NCBI RefSeq assembly: GCF_000443995.1
Contig: NZ_AUMC01000009.1
Location: forward strand, 248,001-312,000
DNA from: Bacteriovorax sp. BAL6_X
GTDB taxonomy: Bacteria; Bdellovibrionota; Bacteriovoracia; Bacteriovoracales; Bacteriovoracaceae
Length of the DNA: 64,000 nt
Direction: 5' to 3'
This document shows positions 54,660 to 63,493 of the stretch, piece after piece. The first letter of the stretch is position 1. Each line of letters opens with the position of its first letter. The notes below the pieces were generated by a model. That model did not search any database. It worked only from the letters and a program-made list of their open reading frames with translations, and was not told the DNA's origin. The position numbers were made by a program, and so were the translations under genes.

Positions 54660-55805
54660 TTAGCTCCTTGTAAAAATTTCTTTAGCAATAACTAATCTTT
54701 GTATTTGTGAAGTGCCTTCATATATTTGAATGAGTTTGGCGTCTCTCATTATTTTTTCAACTGGATACTCTTTGCTATAACCATAGCCACCGAATATTTG
54801 TACCGCATCTGTTGCTACTTTCATGAACATATCAGCGGCCTTAGCTTTTGAATATGAAGAAAGTTCTGGATTTGGTTTTCCATTATCAATTGACCATGCT
54901 GCTTTTTGAACAAGTAGGCGAGAGGCCTCAATCTCAATGCCCATATCGGCAATCATCATTTGAATAGCTTGATGTCGAGAAAGAGGTACACCGAATTGTA
55001 CTCTTTCACCTGCATACTTTACTGCATGGTCCATGGCGCATTGTGCTCCACCTACTGCCGAGCTAGCAACCATTGGTCTTGAGTGGTTTAATGTGGCCAT
55101 TGCAATTGGCCAACCTTGACCTGGCCCACCCAAAATATTTTCTTTTGGAACTTTTACATTTGTAAATGTCACTGCTCTTGTGTCAGAACAGCGATGTCCC
55201 ATTTTATTTTCTTTTTCACCAAGCTCGATTCCCTCGGCTTTGCCATCAATAACAAGTGCCGTGATACCTTTGTGCTTTAATGTCGTGTCTGTTGTTGCAT
55301 AAACGACAAAAAGATCAGCATAGCCTGCATTTGTAATCCACATCTTATTTCCGTTCAATAAGTAGTGATCACCATTATCTTTGATTGTTGTTTTGATACC
55401 TGCCGCATCAGATCCGTAACCTGGTTCTGTTAAACAGAAGGCCGCAATTTTGTAGTCCTCAGTAAAAGGTGTTAAGAACTTCTTTTTTTGCTCGTCGCTA
55501 CCGCCGATAACTATTGGAAGAAGGGCAAGGTCATTTGCCATAATCGCCGTATTCATTCCGAGACAACCGTAAGCTAGTGCTTCTGTTATAATCATTGAAT
55601 CAATAGTTGAAAAGCCTGCACCGCCGTATTCTGTAGGAATACATGTGTTAACTAGTCCTAGCTCCCACGCTTTACGAAGAATTTCGAGAGGCATCTGGGC
55701 CTTCTCATCATATTCGCCAGCTTTTGGCATCATCTCATTTTTTGCAAATTTCATTGCAAGTTCTCGAATTTCTTTTTGCTCGGAAGTTAATTCAAAGTTG
55801 ATCAT
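54660..55805 (-). CDS. Acyl-CoA dehydrogenase
   Basis: This FAD enzyme oxidises an acyl-CoA to the 2-enoyl form in beta-oxidation or amino-acid breakdown. CLTEPGYGSDAAGIKTT and WITNAGYADLFVV are the FAD/substrate motifs, and the catalytic base lies in IYEGTSQIQRLVIAKEI. 381 residues, short-chain type size. It forms an operon with etfB and etfA, its electron acceptor. The substrate chain length cannot be read from sequence. Confidence 0.94.
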   Translation of the reverse strand: MINFELTSEQKEIRELAMKFAKNEMMPKAGEYDEKAQMPLEILRKAWELGLVNTCIPTEYGGAGFSTIDSMIITEALAYGCLGMNTAIMANDLALLPIVIGGSDEQKKKFLTPFTEDYKIAAFCLTEPGYGSDAAGIKTTIKDNGDHYLLNGNKMWITNAGYADLFVVYATTDTTLKHKGITALVIDGKAEGIELGEKENKMGHRCSDTRAVTFTNVKVPKENILGGPGQGWPIAMATLNHSRPMVASSAVGGAQCAMDHAVKYAGERVQFGVPLSRHQAIQMMIADMGIEIEASRLLVQKAAWSIDNGKPNPELSSYSKAKAADMFMKVATDAVQIFGGYGYSKEYPVEKIMRDAKLIQIYEGTSQIQRLVIAKEIFTRS

Positions 55806-55913
55806 GATGGAACCTATTGTTCGAAAGATAATGTGACATTATTATAGATATGTTTTCAGTATTTAGTAAATAGGTAATAAAGACTTAAGATACCGTAATA
55901 AAACACGTTGGTA

Positions 55914-56381
55914 CTATTCGAGTGGTGTTGCATCATTATGTTCTAGATCAATAATTTTGTAATATGATTTGTATTCGTTGTAGCTTGGAAGATCTTTTAA
56001 CGGTTCGAGAACAAAACTACGTTTTCTAAACTCTTTATGAGGAATAGTTAAACTCTCTGAGTGGTAATTTAATTTATCAATAAAAATAATATCGATATCA
56101 ATCTCTCTTGGACCCCAGTGGTATCGGTGTTTGCGTCCTAACTTTTCCTCTATTTTTTTTGCAATGTGCAAAATCCCTTCTGGACCGATTTCTTGAGTTG
56201 TCTCTAGCTCTAAAACGATATTATAAAAGTTTGGTTGATCTTGGGGGCCGTATGGTGGTGATTCAAAAATACGACTTGAATATGCCTTGCCCTCAAGGGC
56301 CAATTCGATTTCTTTAGATGCGATAAGTAGCATTTCTGTTTTGTTATCTAAATTTGAACCGAGGCTAAAGATGATCTTCAT
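55914..56381 (-). CDS. folK: 2-amino-4-hydroxy-6-hydroxymethyldihydropteridine pyrophosphokinase
   Basis: FolK pyrophosphorylates the pterin precursor of folate. It begins with SLGSNLDNKTEML (sLGSNlg) and contains ESPPYGPQDQPNFYN and the signature RYHWGPREIDIDIIF (GPR.iDiDil). Length 155 is typical. It shares one base with the stop of the small lipoprotein gene upstream. Other folate genes are not adjacent. Confidence 0.95.
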   Translation of the reverse strand: MKIIFSLGSNLDNKTEMLLIASKEIELALEGKAYSSRIFESPPYGPQDQPNFYNIVLELETTQEIGPEGILHIAKKIEEKLGRKHRYHWGPREIDIDIIFIDKLNYHSESLTIPHKEFRKRSFVLEPLKDLPSYNEYKSYYKIIDLEHNDATPLE

Positions 56382-56581
56382 TAATTAGAATTTGACTGTT
56401 TTGAAGACTTCTTATTTTCTTCTTTTTTATCATTACTCTTAGTGAGTGACTTAGGTCTTAGAACCTTTTTATTTTGTTCAATAAATGAAGGAAAGTTATC
56501 GTTCTTAGGTTTTGGAGGAGCTTTAACGCCACATGAAACACCTAGGATCGAAATGATTGCGAAAAATATTTTAGAATTCAA
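56381..56581 (-). CDS. Small LptM-like lipoprotein
   Basis: About 66 residues if TTG 56581 is the start (NSKIFFAIISILGVSCGVK). The lipobox GVSC is followed by GVKAPPKPKN, matching the CGxKxPxxxP start of LptM/YifL-type lipoproteins, which in E. coli help LptD assembly. A longer start (up to 56614) would make a worse signal. The start overlaps the end of the barrel gene. The Lys/Ser/Asn-rich tail is unstructured. Confidence 0.6.
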   Translation of the reverse strand: MNSKIFFAIISILGVSCGVKAPPKPKNDNFPSFIEQNKKVLRPKSLTKSNDKKEENKKSSKQSNSN

Positions 56582-57518
56582 GTGCAAGGCCAACTCCCAT
56601 AACATCTGTACCAATGTCTACACGTAAAAACCATCCAGGAACAAGTCTTTTGAAACCTGTCGCACCAAATACAAATTCATCTTGTTCGACACTTGCTACT
56701 AGGTCAAGTTCTCTTTGGGCCTGGTCACTACCAACCTTAGATACATCTCCTGCTCCGGGACTGTCAGCAGTTGCAAATTTATAACCAATATATGGCATAA
56801 ATACTGTGTATAAAGGGCCTTCAAAAGCATATTTAGCTCTGAAGATATATTGATTAACAGCTGTATCGATATCTTCGGCAGGAAAGGCACGTATTAAATG
56901 TCTTCCAATAAAGCCTTCAACCCAAATATTCTTTTCAACTTGAAATGACCAAGCTGCATTGTACTGAGTATTTGTATCTTGTTTCCCAGCTGTATTAAAA
57001 CCATCGACAAGTCCAATTCCTACAGATGCTATATTGTCATTTTTGATAACACCTGTTTGTTGGTTGTCTTCACCATACAGGTCTTCTTCTAATAATGTCG
57101 TATCGTCATAAAGTGATTCACTATCTGTGATTTTAAATTGATCTTCAGCGTTCTCTGTAGGCTTACCGTATGCAGAGTCATCACCTCGTAGAATTTGTAC
57201 ATCTTGGTTGATAAAGAAGTTTGTGAATAATTCTTCATTGTAGACTTTTGTGATCTTTACTGCAGCTTGGTTCTCTTCTTGTTTTGGAACAACCCCACGA
57301 GCGACAGGAACCTTATTAATAAGGATAGTAATATAGTCACCTTTAGCGAAGCTATCCTGACTATTACTAACAAGGATTATTCTTCTAGTCCCTGATATTC
57401 TCAATAGCTTCTCATTCGCTAAGTCATAGTTAGCGGAGTTGGAAAAATCATTCACTGCACTTTGAGAAAAAGCAGTAGTTGATAAAAATAGTAAGAATAG
57501 GAACAATATATTCTTCAT
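56571..57518 (-). CDS. Exported soluble-plus-barrel outer-membrane protein
   Basis: A 315-residue protein with signal peptide (NILFLFLLFLSTTAFSQS). Residues about 30-110 form a small beta-domain (RRIILVSNSQDSFAKGDYITILINKVPVARGVV), then an acidic linker, then a beta-barrel (IASVGIGLVDGFN..., WSFQVEKNIWVEGFIGRHLI) ending GVGLALEF with terminal Phe. The layout resembles the protein at 21658-23145. Function unknown. Upstream of the LptM-like lipoprotein, overlapping it by 11 bp. Confidence 0.72.
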   Translation of the reverse strand: MKNILFLFLLFLSTTAFSQSAVNDFSNSANYDLANEKLLRISGTRRIILVSNSQDSFAKGDYITILINKVPVARGVVPKQEENQAAVKITKVYNEELFTNFFINQDVQILRGDDSAYGKPTENAEDQFKITDSESLYDDTTLLEEDLYGEDNQQTGVIKNDNIASVGIGLVDGFNTAGKQDTNTQYNAAWSFQVEKNIWVEGFIGRHLIRAFPAEDIDTAVNQYIFRAKYAFEGPLYTVFMPYIGYKFATADSPGAGDVSKVGSDQAQRELDLVASVEQDEFVFGATGFKRLVPGWFLRVDIGTDVMGVGLALEF

Positions 57519-57636
57519 ACGGAAAAATTGTACATCGCATGAAGAAATTAGTCTAGGCGGTTAATATTTAAATATATATTTAAAATAACCGAAGGGAATT
57601 ACATATAATTGTTACTATTTGAAAGGGGTAATTACC

Positions 57637-58299
57637 ATGAAAAAGATATCTTTATTATTTCTAGTCTCATCTTTAATGTTCACGTCATGTTCGTTCTTTA
57701 AAAATAAAGAAGGTGAAGTTGCTGTCGCAGAGCAGGCCGAAGAAATCTCTATTGATGATTCTGACTTTGTTGTTGATGCAAATGAAGATTTAGATCAACT
57801 AGAAGAATCTTCTGTAATGGCGTCATCAGATGAATCAGTTGCAGTTCTTGGTAGTGAGTCTGTTTCGCCAACTGATGAAATTCTATTAGAAGAAAGTGTT
57901 GCACTAGAGAAAGATGTAGTCGTTACAGCATCAGACTATTATGAAGTTCAAAAAGGTGAGACACTTATGTGGATCGCTTTTAAACTATATGGTGACTATA
58001 GAAAGTGGAGAGATATTCAAGCAATGAACCAAGAAGCTTTAGCTGACGGTCTACAAGCTGGTGATAAAATTAAATATCAAAGTGGTCAATATAATTGGAA
58101 CCCTGTTGGACTACCTCACTTAATTAGAAGAGGTGAAACACTAGGTGTTATTTCACAAGACAAGTATGGAACTCCTGCAAAATGGAGATCAATTTGGGAC
58201 AACAATAGAGATATGATTAAAGATCCTAATTTAATATTTGCTGGATTTACACTTTATTATGTACCAGAGGAAAGAGATGTTGCTTCCGAGTCTATGTAA
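57637..58299 (+). CDS. LysM-domain lipoprotein
   Basis: A 220-residue lipoprotein: KKISLLFLVSSLMFTSCSF has a lipobox FTSC. A Glu/Ser-rich acidic linker (about 25-105) leads to two LysM-type peptidoglycan-binding domains, YYEVQKGETLMWIAFKLYGDYRKWRDIQAMN and HLIRRGETLGVISQDKYGTPAKWRSIWDNN. I chose ATG 57637 with AAAGGGG upstream. A TATAAT at 57604 may be its -10. It probably tethers the outer membrane to the wall. Confidence 0.88.
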   Translation: MKKISLLFLVSSLMFTSCSFFKNKEGEVAVAEQAEEISIDDSDFVVDANEDLDQLEESSVMASSDESVAVLGSESVSPTDEILLEESVALEKDVVVTASDYYEVQKGETLMWIAFKLYGDYRKWRDIQAMNQEALADGLQAGDKIKYQSGQYNWNPVGLPHLIRRGETLGVISQDKYGTPAKWRSIWDNNRDMIKDPNLIFAGFTLYYVPEERDVASESM

Positions 58300-58324
58300 T
58301 TAATGTATAATAAATTAGTTATAT

Positions 58325-58350
58325 AAAGCTCTCATTATGAGAGCTTTTTT
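58325..58350 (+). terminator. Terminator after the LysM gene
   Basis: AAAGCTCTC-ATTAT-GAGAGCTTTTTT; 8-9 bp stem with a T-run, starting 26 bp after the stop. Confidence 0.92.
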
Positions 58351-58366
58351 ATTTTATACTTTATAG

Positions 58367-59122
58367 ATGATGAGAATTTTAATCTTTTTAACAATATTTA
58401 CTTTAACGTCATGTACTTATTTTTATAAGAACGATAACGACTATCCTTATAATTACCAAGATACATTTACATCTCAAGATTATTTGAATCATCTAGAAGG
58501 GATCGCTAATTTATTTATTGCAAATAATAGAGTAAAAAAAGCTAATCAAAGATCTCGTCGTTATTTAAATAAAATAGCAAAAGAACTTTATCTTAATAAC
58601 CAAGGTCTTTTTCAAAAAGATGACTTTGGGATCAATTTCTATATTGTTGAAGATAATAGAAATTTCTATTTTTCGCTTCCAAAAAATAATGTCTTTATGT
58701 CCAGAGGCCTTTTAAGAAACTATATGAATAGTGAAAATATCTTTGTAGCTGTTTTACTTGGTGAGCTTATTAGAAGTAAAATAGGGATTTATGAAAGAAA
58801 GAGGCTTATACCTCTCAACTCGTATACGATAGATGATATGATTCGTATCAATAGTCTAGATTTAAACGCTAAGCGTGACTTAAATAATTTGGTTTACGAA
58901 GTTTTAATTAAGTCAGGGTATGATCCTGAAGCACGTCTTCTATGGTTACAAACTCTAAACCGACAATCAATCAGCTTTAGTGTACAGGGAGTTCATTCTC
59001 ATGAACTATCAAAAGAAGAATTCTTACTGAAAAACTATATGGTAAATAGTGGTGAAGATAAAAATTTGATTTTTGAGAAAAATTCATCACGCCAGTTTTA
59101 CTATTTTAAAGAAAGTATCTAA
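58367..59122 (+). CDS. Lipoprotein resembling an inactive M48 metallopeptidase
   Basis: A 251-residue lipoprotein (RILIFLTIFTLTSCTYF, lipobox LTSC). The order of M48 landmarks is kept: INFYIVEDNRNFYFSLPKNNVFMSRGLLRNYMNSENIFVAVLLGEL, and later KSGYDPEARLLWLQTL. However the zinc motif HExxH is replaced by GELIR, and the second zinc Glu site is not evident. If related to M48 (BepA/LoiP-like) it would be a non-catalytic scaffold or chaperone. The family relation is my reading of spacing. Confidence 0.62.
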   Translation: MMRILIFLTIFTLTSCTYFYKNDNDYPYNYQDTFTSQDYLNHLEGIANLFIANNRVKKANQRSRRYLNKIAKELYLNNQGLFQKDDFGINFYIVEDNRNFYFSLPKNNVFMSRGLLRNYMNSENIFVAVLLGELIRSKIGIYERKRLIPLNSYTIDDMIRINSLDLNAKRDLNNLVYEVLIKSGYDPEARLLWLQTLNRQSISFSVQGVHSHELSKEEFLLKNYMVNSGEDKNLIFEKNSSRQFYYFKESI

Positions 59123-59134
59123 TGAGTATTTAGG

Positions 59135-60076
59135 ATGAATAAAGAACTAATTATACATAAGCTGAAAGAAGCTGGTTTTTATAATAATGAGAGTTTGTTA
59201 GAGAAACTTTCTGGTGATGCTTCAAGTAGAGAGTACTATCGATTAACAAATACGTCGCAGTCTTTTGTAATATGTATTGAGTCACCTAATGGTCAACAAA
59301 GTTGTGATTTTAATACGGTCACAAATAATATTTTAGATAATATCAAAACACCTGAAATATTTTTCTACGATCCAGAGTTCTCAATTCTTGTTTTAGAAGA
59401 TATTGGCAGTGTCTCACTTAAGGACTTTTATCAAGATTCAGGTTTAAGTAAACATATTCAAGCAGTAGAAGATATTAAAAAGTATCAACAAATGCCTTTA
59501 GGCTTTTGTATGAATCGAATCTTTGATAGAGAAAAAATTGGATTTGAGTTTGATCTCGCTTGTAACTTTTTCTTGAATCAATACATGGGTGTTACTTTAG
59601 ATTTTAAAGAGAAAGACATAGTTAAAGATGTTCGAGAGTTCATTATTGATTATTATGAAGCTCATAGAGATGTTGTCTGTCATCGCGATTATCATTCTAA
59701 TAATCTATACGTAAAGGATAATGTTCTATTTCATATAGATTATCAGGATATGAGAGTTGGCCCAAAAATGTATGATTTAGTCTCATTAGTTGATGACTGT
59801 TATATAAATTTCTCTGAAGAAGAAAAAAAGAAATTACTTCTTACTTATGATGAGGGATTCCACGAAAAATATGGCCATGATTATCATATAGTACAAGTTC
59901 AACGTACATTTAAAGCTCTTGGAAGCTTTTCATACTTAAAGATTGATAAGAATAAAGATGGGTATCTTCAGTTCATTCCTACAAATTTAAATAAGCTAAT
60001 TAGTATCTGTGAAAAAAGTTCAATAGAGGTGTTTAGATCTTTTTCTGATATTTTAAAAAGAGGTTTAAATGATTAA
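59135..60076 (+). CDS. amgK: AmgK-like sugar kinase (aminoglycoside phosphotransferase fold)
   Basis: AmgK phosphorylates cell-wall MurNAc/GlcNAc at C1 in the peptidoglycan recycling bypass. The 313-residue protein shows the nucleotide loop GDASSREYYRLT, the catalytic loop CHRDYHSNNLYV (HxDxxxxN) and the metal motif IDYQDMRVGPKMYDLVSL. It overlaps the next gene, a MurU-like uridylyltransferase, by 8 bp. This pairing is what supports AmgK over a general phosphotransferase. Confidence 0.83.
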   Translation: MNKELIIHKLKEAGFYNNESLLEKLSGDASSREYYRLTNTSQSFVICIESPNGQQSCDFNTVTNNILDNIKTPEIFFYDPEFSILVLEDIGSVSLKDFYQDSGLSKHIQAVEDIKKYQQMPLGFCMNRIFDREKIGFEFDLACNFFLNQYMGVTLDFKEKDIVKDVREFIIDYYEAHRDVVCHRDYHSNNLYVKDNVLFHIDYQDMRVGPKMYDLVSLVDDCYINFSEEEKKKLLLTYDEGFHEKYGHDYHIVQVQRTFKALGSFSYLKIDKNKDGYLQFIPTNLNKLISICEKSSIEVFRSFSDILKRGLND

Positions 60077-60896
60077 GACTTGTTTCATCGCGAGTGCTGG
60101 CTTTGGTACTAGAATGGGGAATTTAGGCAAGATTATTCCTAAGCCTTTATGGCCTTTCTTTAATCTCAGACTGCTAGATTTACAAGTTGCGTATGCTAAG
60201 ATGTTAGGTTGTGAAAAAATTTATATTAACTCACATCACTGCCATGAAGAAATGCAGAACTGGGCACAAGGTAAAGATGTTGTCTTGCTTCATGAACCGA
60301 CGATTCTTGGAAGCGGAGGATGCATCCATAATCTAAAAAAATATGTTGATGACGAGATTATTTTTATTATTAACTCTGATCAATTCTACTTTTTCGACTT
60401 TTCTCAAATTAATGAAGATATTAAAAGAATGCTTGAAGATGATGCTATTGCACACTTGTATGCAATTAAAGTTGATCACGATGCTACTTATAATGAGACA
60501 AAAGTTATTGATGGGAAGTTGTCTAGTATTGCTCCTCATGAAGGAACTAGTAGTTATTTAACTTATTCAGGGGTTGGAATACTAGACCTAAGTAAAGTTC
60601 CTCAATTAGAAGGTGAGTCTTCCTTTTTTAAAACAGTAGCCGATTTTAAGAATAAAAATGTTCACATGAGTTTACCAAAAGAACCTATTTTTTTAGATTT
60701 AGGAACGTTAGATAAGTATATTGATGTTATCTCCGAACTTGAGAAACTCCCTACAGTTATTAAGAAGTTTGTTGCGGCAATTGAAGAATTAGACGGTGTC
60801 GATTTCAAGTCAACTTCTACTATGGAATGGGCCGGTGTCACATTTAACTTTGACACTAATACAATATCTTACGAGGGAAAAGACTATTCTTTTTGA
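60069..60896 (+). CDS. murU: MurU-like sugar nucleotidyltransferase
   Basis: MurU makes UDP-MurNAc from MurNAc 1-phosphate. The N-terminal nucleotide-binding signature is ASAGFGTRMGNLGKIIPKPLWPF, with LHEPTILGSGGCIHNLKK and the metal-binding INSDQFYFFD. Length 275 is slightly more than the usual 225 because of a C-terminal extension after about 235. Coupled to the amgK-like gene. A plain hexose-1-phosphate nucleotidyltransferase is the alternative. Confidence 0.8.
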   Translation: MIKTCFIASAGFGTRMGNLGKIIPKPLWPFFNLRLLDLQVAYAKMLGCEKIYINSHHCHEEMQNWAQGKDVVLLHEPTILGSGGCIHNLKKYVDDEIIFIINSDQFYFFDFSQINEDIKRMLEDDAIAHLYAIKVDHDATYNETKVIDGKLSSIAPHEGTSSYLTYSGVGILDLSKVPQLEGESSFFKTVADFKNKNVHMSLPKEPIFLDLGTLDKYIDVISELEKLPTVIKKFVAAIEELDGVDFKSTSTMEWAGVTFNFDTNTISYEGKDYSF

Positions 60897-61072
60897 GTAA
60901 CTTCTTTAATACAGTCTACAGGACAGACAAGTGTGCATGCATTACATAAAGTACACGCCCATGGTTCAATTGTATATTTACCCTTGTCCATAAAGATAGC
61001 CTTTTCTGGACAAATGAGCCTGCAGTTATCACACTCTATACAACGTGAAGAAATTTCGAGATAATAATCCAT
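60884..61072 (-). CDS. Small 2[4Fe-4S] ferredoxin
   Basis: A 62-residue electron carrier with two full cluster motifs: CIECDNCRLICPE and CTLCNACTLVCPVDC (CxxCxxCxxxCP each). Its 3' end overlaps the MurU-like gene by 13 bp in convergent orientation. No redox partner gene is adjacent. Confidence 0.93.
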   Translation of the reverse strand: MDYYLEISSRCIECDNCRLICPEKAIFMDKGKYTIEPWACTLCNACTLVCPVDCIKEVTQKE

Positions 61073-61110
61073 ATATTAATTATAACAAAATTTGAAATTT
61101 AAGGTAACAA

Positions 61111-61815
61111 TTGCACAATACTGACACTCTAACATTCAAATTGCTAAATATTCTGTTTGTGGTATTTTCTCTGTTTTTTTTGCACACATGTTACTCACTT
61201 GATGCAGATGTTTCAGCAATTGACTTAAATCGTTTTATAGGAATTCTCACAACATATAAAATTACGACTGCACTTGCGGCTTTCTTAATATTTAAAGTTC
61301 TATTTATGGGAGAATTTACTATAGTGATATTGTCAGTCTTTGTACTCAATATCTTTTATAAGGTTTTTTCACTATTCTTAGTGGAGTATGACAAAATAAT
61401 TCTCCTTATGGCAGTTATCTTCTTATTAGTTTCATACAATATGATTCTGCTATTAAAAGAAGAATTAGCACAAGCAATTTTTAAACCAATTTTTACGAAA
61501 GAGAATTTTAATTTTGACGGATTCTGCTCTCTCGAAGGAAGTGTCTACTTATCTTCTGGTTCTTGTTTACCTGTTAAGATTTCTAACTGTGACGATAAGG
61601 GAATCGTTATCTTTACTAGCGAAAAAATATCTAAGGGTGAAAAAGTAGAATTTGAGTTAGAATATGAAGGTAAGAAATTTATTGATAATTTTTGTGTCGA
61701 ATTAGTTTACCCAAATGGATATGGGTTAAAGTTATTATCAACGATAGAAGATAATAATTATAACTGGATTACACTTTATAATATTTTGAAACGTCGAGGA
61801 ATTGTTTCATTATAA
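61111..61815 (+). CDS. Membrane protein with PilZ-like C-terminal domain
   Basis: A 234-residue protein. The N-terminal 120 residues hold about four membrane helices (ILFVVFSLFFLHTCYSL, ILTTYKITTALAAFLIFKVLFM and others). The C-terminal 100 residues (GSVYLSSGSCLPVKISNCDDKGIVIFTSEKISKGEKVEFELEYEG) look like a PilZ beta-barrel, but the RxxxR c-di-GMP motif is not clear. Start is TTG 61111 after AAGG. Divergent from the ferredoxin. Confidence 0.62.
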   Translation: MHNTDTLTFKLLNILFVVFSLFFLHTCYSLDADVSAIDLNRFIGILTTYKITTALAAFLIFKVLFMGEFTIVILSVFVLNIFYKVFSLFLVEYDKIILLMAVIFLLVSYNMILLLKEELAQAIFKPIFTKENFNFDGFCSLEGSVYLSSGSCLPVKISNCDDKGIVIFTSEKISKGEKVEFELEYEGKKFIDNFCVELVYPNGYGLKLLSTIEDNNYNWITLYNILKRRGIVSL

Positions 61816-61833
61816 TCTAGGAAGGATCGTTTA

Positions 61834-62271
61834 ATGTTTAAGTATTTAATCATTTTATTAGTTTTTATTTCATGTAATTCGAACAAGTCACCAGAAGGTG
61901 TTTTAAAAGGCTTTATTGAAAAAAGACTTAATAACGAAATTAAAGTTGATGACTTAGAGGACTATTTAACAGGAAGTCTACTTGAGGAATACACTCAAGC
62001 ATTAACTGATGACCCTAAAAAGTTAAATGAGATGTCAAAATATGAGAAGTCTCGCTTATCTATTGTATATAAGAACTGTTCAGGAGACGAGTGTTCCATT
62101 ACTTACTCTGTCTCTTATGATGACGAGGCCACTGACGGTAAGGCCAAACAAGATGTTTCAATTTCTGTTAAGAAGATAGCTCTTATTATAAAAAAAGATG
62201 ATAAGTGGTTAATATCAGATATTAGTGATGTGAAGTCATTTTACGAGTTTAAAGAGTCGGAAGTTCGTTAA
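61834..62271 (+). CDS. Small lipoprotein of unknown function
   Basis: A 145-residue lipoprotein; FKYLIILLVFISCNSN gives the lipobox FISC. The mature part (SPEGVLKGFIEKRLNNEI ... GDECSITYSVSYDDEATDG ... KKDDKWLISDISDVKSF) resembles the DUF4878/NTF2-like lipoproteins that have P...v..F......d......l. Cys pair near 87-92 may be bonded. It is 18 bp after the PilZ-like gene. GGAAGGA precedes ATG by a normal distance. Confidence 0.7.
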   Translation: MFKYLIILLVFISCNSNKSPEGVLKGFIEKRLNNEIKVDDLEDYLTGSLLEEYTQALTDDPKKLNEMSKYEKSRLSIVYKNCSGDECSITYSVSYDDEATDGKAKQDVSISVKKIALIIKKDDKWLISDISDVKSFYEFKESEVR

Positions 62272-62301
62272 GATATCCTCTTCCTTACCGATAAGTAAGG
62301 C

Positions 62302-62646
62302 GTGAAAAGTGGCAAAATTTTAGATCTTTCATTTGAGAAATTAGTTGGAGAAACTTTCAATTTAACAGAAAGTGCCAATTCTAATGCTCATCAACTAAAT
62401 TATATTTCAGAAATTAAGTCGTATCGACTTTGGATAGCTGGTACTTTTATCGATTTCCCAAAAGGACTTTCCTTTATAGATGATCTCAAAAAAACGAGTT
62501 TTATCGAGTTGAAGCTTTATGACAAGGCCCTTAATAATGGCCTTAAAGAAGTGCTCAATAGCCACGAGGACTTGGTGGTTTATATGATGGATGAAGATAT
62601 TTTTATTGAAGCAAAAGAATATAAAGAAATAAAAAAAGCGGCTTAA
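62302..62646 (+). CDS. Small cytoplasmic protein of unknown function
   Basis: 114 residues, no signal peptide; start GTG 62302 after GTAAGG. It has an alpha/beta mixture (SYRLWIAGTFIDFPKGLSFIDDLKKTSFIELKLYDKALNNGLKEVL). No family recognised. The stop codon lies inside a strong terminator, which supports it as the end of the 61111-62646 unit. Confidence 0.62.
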   Translation: MKSGKILDLSFEKLVGETFNLTESANSNAHQLNYISEIKSYRLWIAGTFIDFPKGLSFIDDLKKTSFIELKLYDKALNNGLKEVLNSHEDLVVYMMDEDIFIEAKEYKEIKKAA

Positions 62647-62662
62647 GAGCCGCTTTTTTTTA
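62629..62662. terminator. Bidirectional terminator
   Basis: AAAAAAGCGGCT-TAAG-AGCCGCTTTTTTTT. It overlaps the stop of the small plus-strand gene and closes the convergent endonuclease IV gene. Confidence 0.93.
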
Positions 62663-63493
62663 TAGTGTATTGTAATAATTTTTAAGCATTAATGCATCAT
62701 CTTCTAGGTTTGGTGAATTACAAATCATATATCCACCACAACCATTCTTCTTAAGTGACTTAAGAAGATCTTTCCAGTTAAAGTCAGACTTCTCAAGGTT
62801 AAGATGCTTTAGATCACCTTTAGAGTTAGTGCTGATTCCTGAAATATGAATGTGCATATTTTTAACTGAGTCTTCACCTAGTTCCTCTTTGAGTTTTGCA
62901 ATTACTTCATCAAACTCTTCTTCAGAGTTGTATTGATTAGTACGTGCATATAGGTGAGAGAAGTCCATACATGGGCGACAAGAGTCTACATTCTTAGTTA
63001 AGCTGATTAGTTCTTCTAATGAACCAAACTGTGAAGTCTTTCCTGTTAGTTCTGGACGAAGCTCGATTTCAATATCAAGTCTGCTTAGTCTTTCTTCGAT
63101 TACATTCATTGATTTTTCAACTAAGTCGAATACATCATATGGAGAATCTTTCATATAGAAGGCAGCGTGGAAAGTCATTGATTCTGCACCACAAAGGTCA
63201 GAGATCTTTGCTGTTTGAATGATTCTTTCAACTGAAGAATCAATCTTATCCTGCTCCCTAGCATTTAGATTGATATAGTATGGGCCGTGTGAAGTTAATG
63301 GAACGCCTAGCTCATATGATACTTTTCTTAGATTAGAAGAAACTTCTTCCTTCATTCTTACGCCGTGTGCAAACTCAAGTTGCATACAATCAAGTCCAAG
63401 TTCGTGAATTCTTTTAACACCTTCTACTGGATTGTTCTTTTTAACTGTAGAATTAGGAACACCTGCTGTACCAAAAAGTAGCTTAGTATGCAT
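62660..63493 (-). CDS. Endonuclease IV-like AP endonuclease (TIM barrel)
   Basis: Nfo-type enzymes cut DNA at abasic sites with three zinc ions. The 277-residue protein keeps most expected ligands: H in TSHGPYYINL, H in TFHAAFY, E in IELRPELTG, D and H in CMDFSHLYAR, H in MHIHISG, and KGDLKH. The final Glu ligand (usually ESP near the C-terminus) appears as NSPNLEDDA. The short, KGExKH-type ending is like archaeal and thermophile versions rather than E. coli Nfo. With one ligand changed its activity is uncertain. Confidence 0.82.
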   Translation of the reverse strand: MHTKLLFGTAGVPNSTVKKNNPVEGVKRIHELGLDCMQLEFAHGVRMKEEVSSNLRKVSYELGVPLTSHGPYYINLNAREQDKIDSSVERIIQTAKISDLCGAESMTFHAAFYMKDSPYDVFDLVEKSMNVIEERLSRLDIEIELRPELTGKTSQFGSLEELISLTKNVDSCRPCMDFSHLYARTNQYNSEEEFDEVIAKLKEELGEDSVKNMHIHISGISTNSKGDLKHLNLEKSDFNWKDLLKSLKKNGCGGYMICNSPNLEDDALMLKNYYNTL

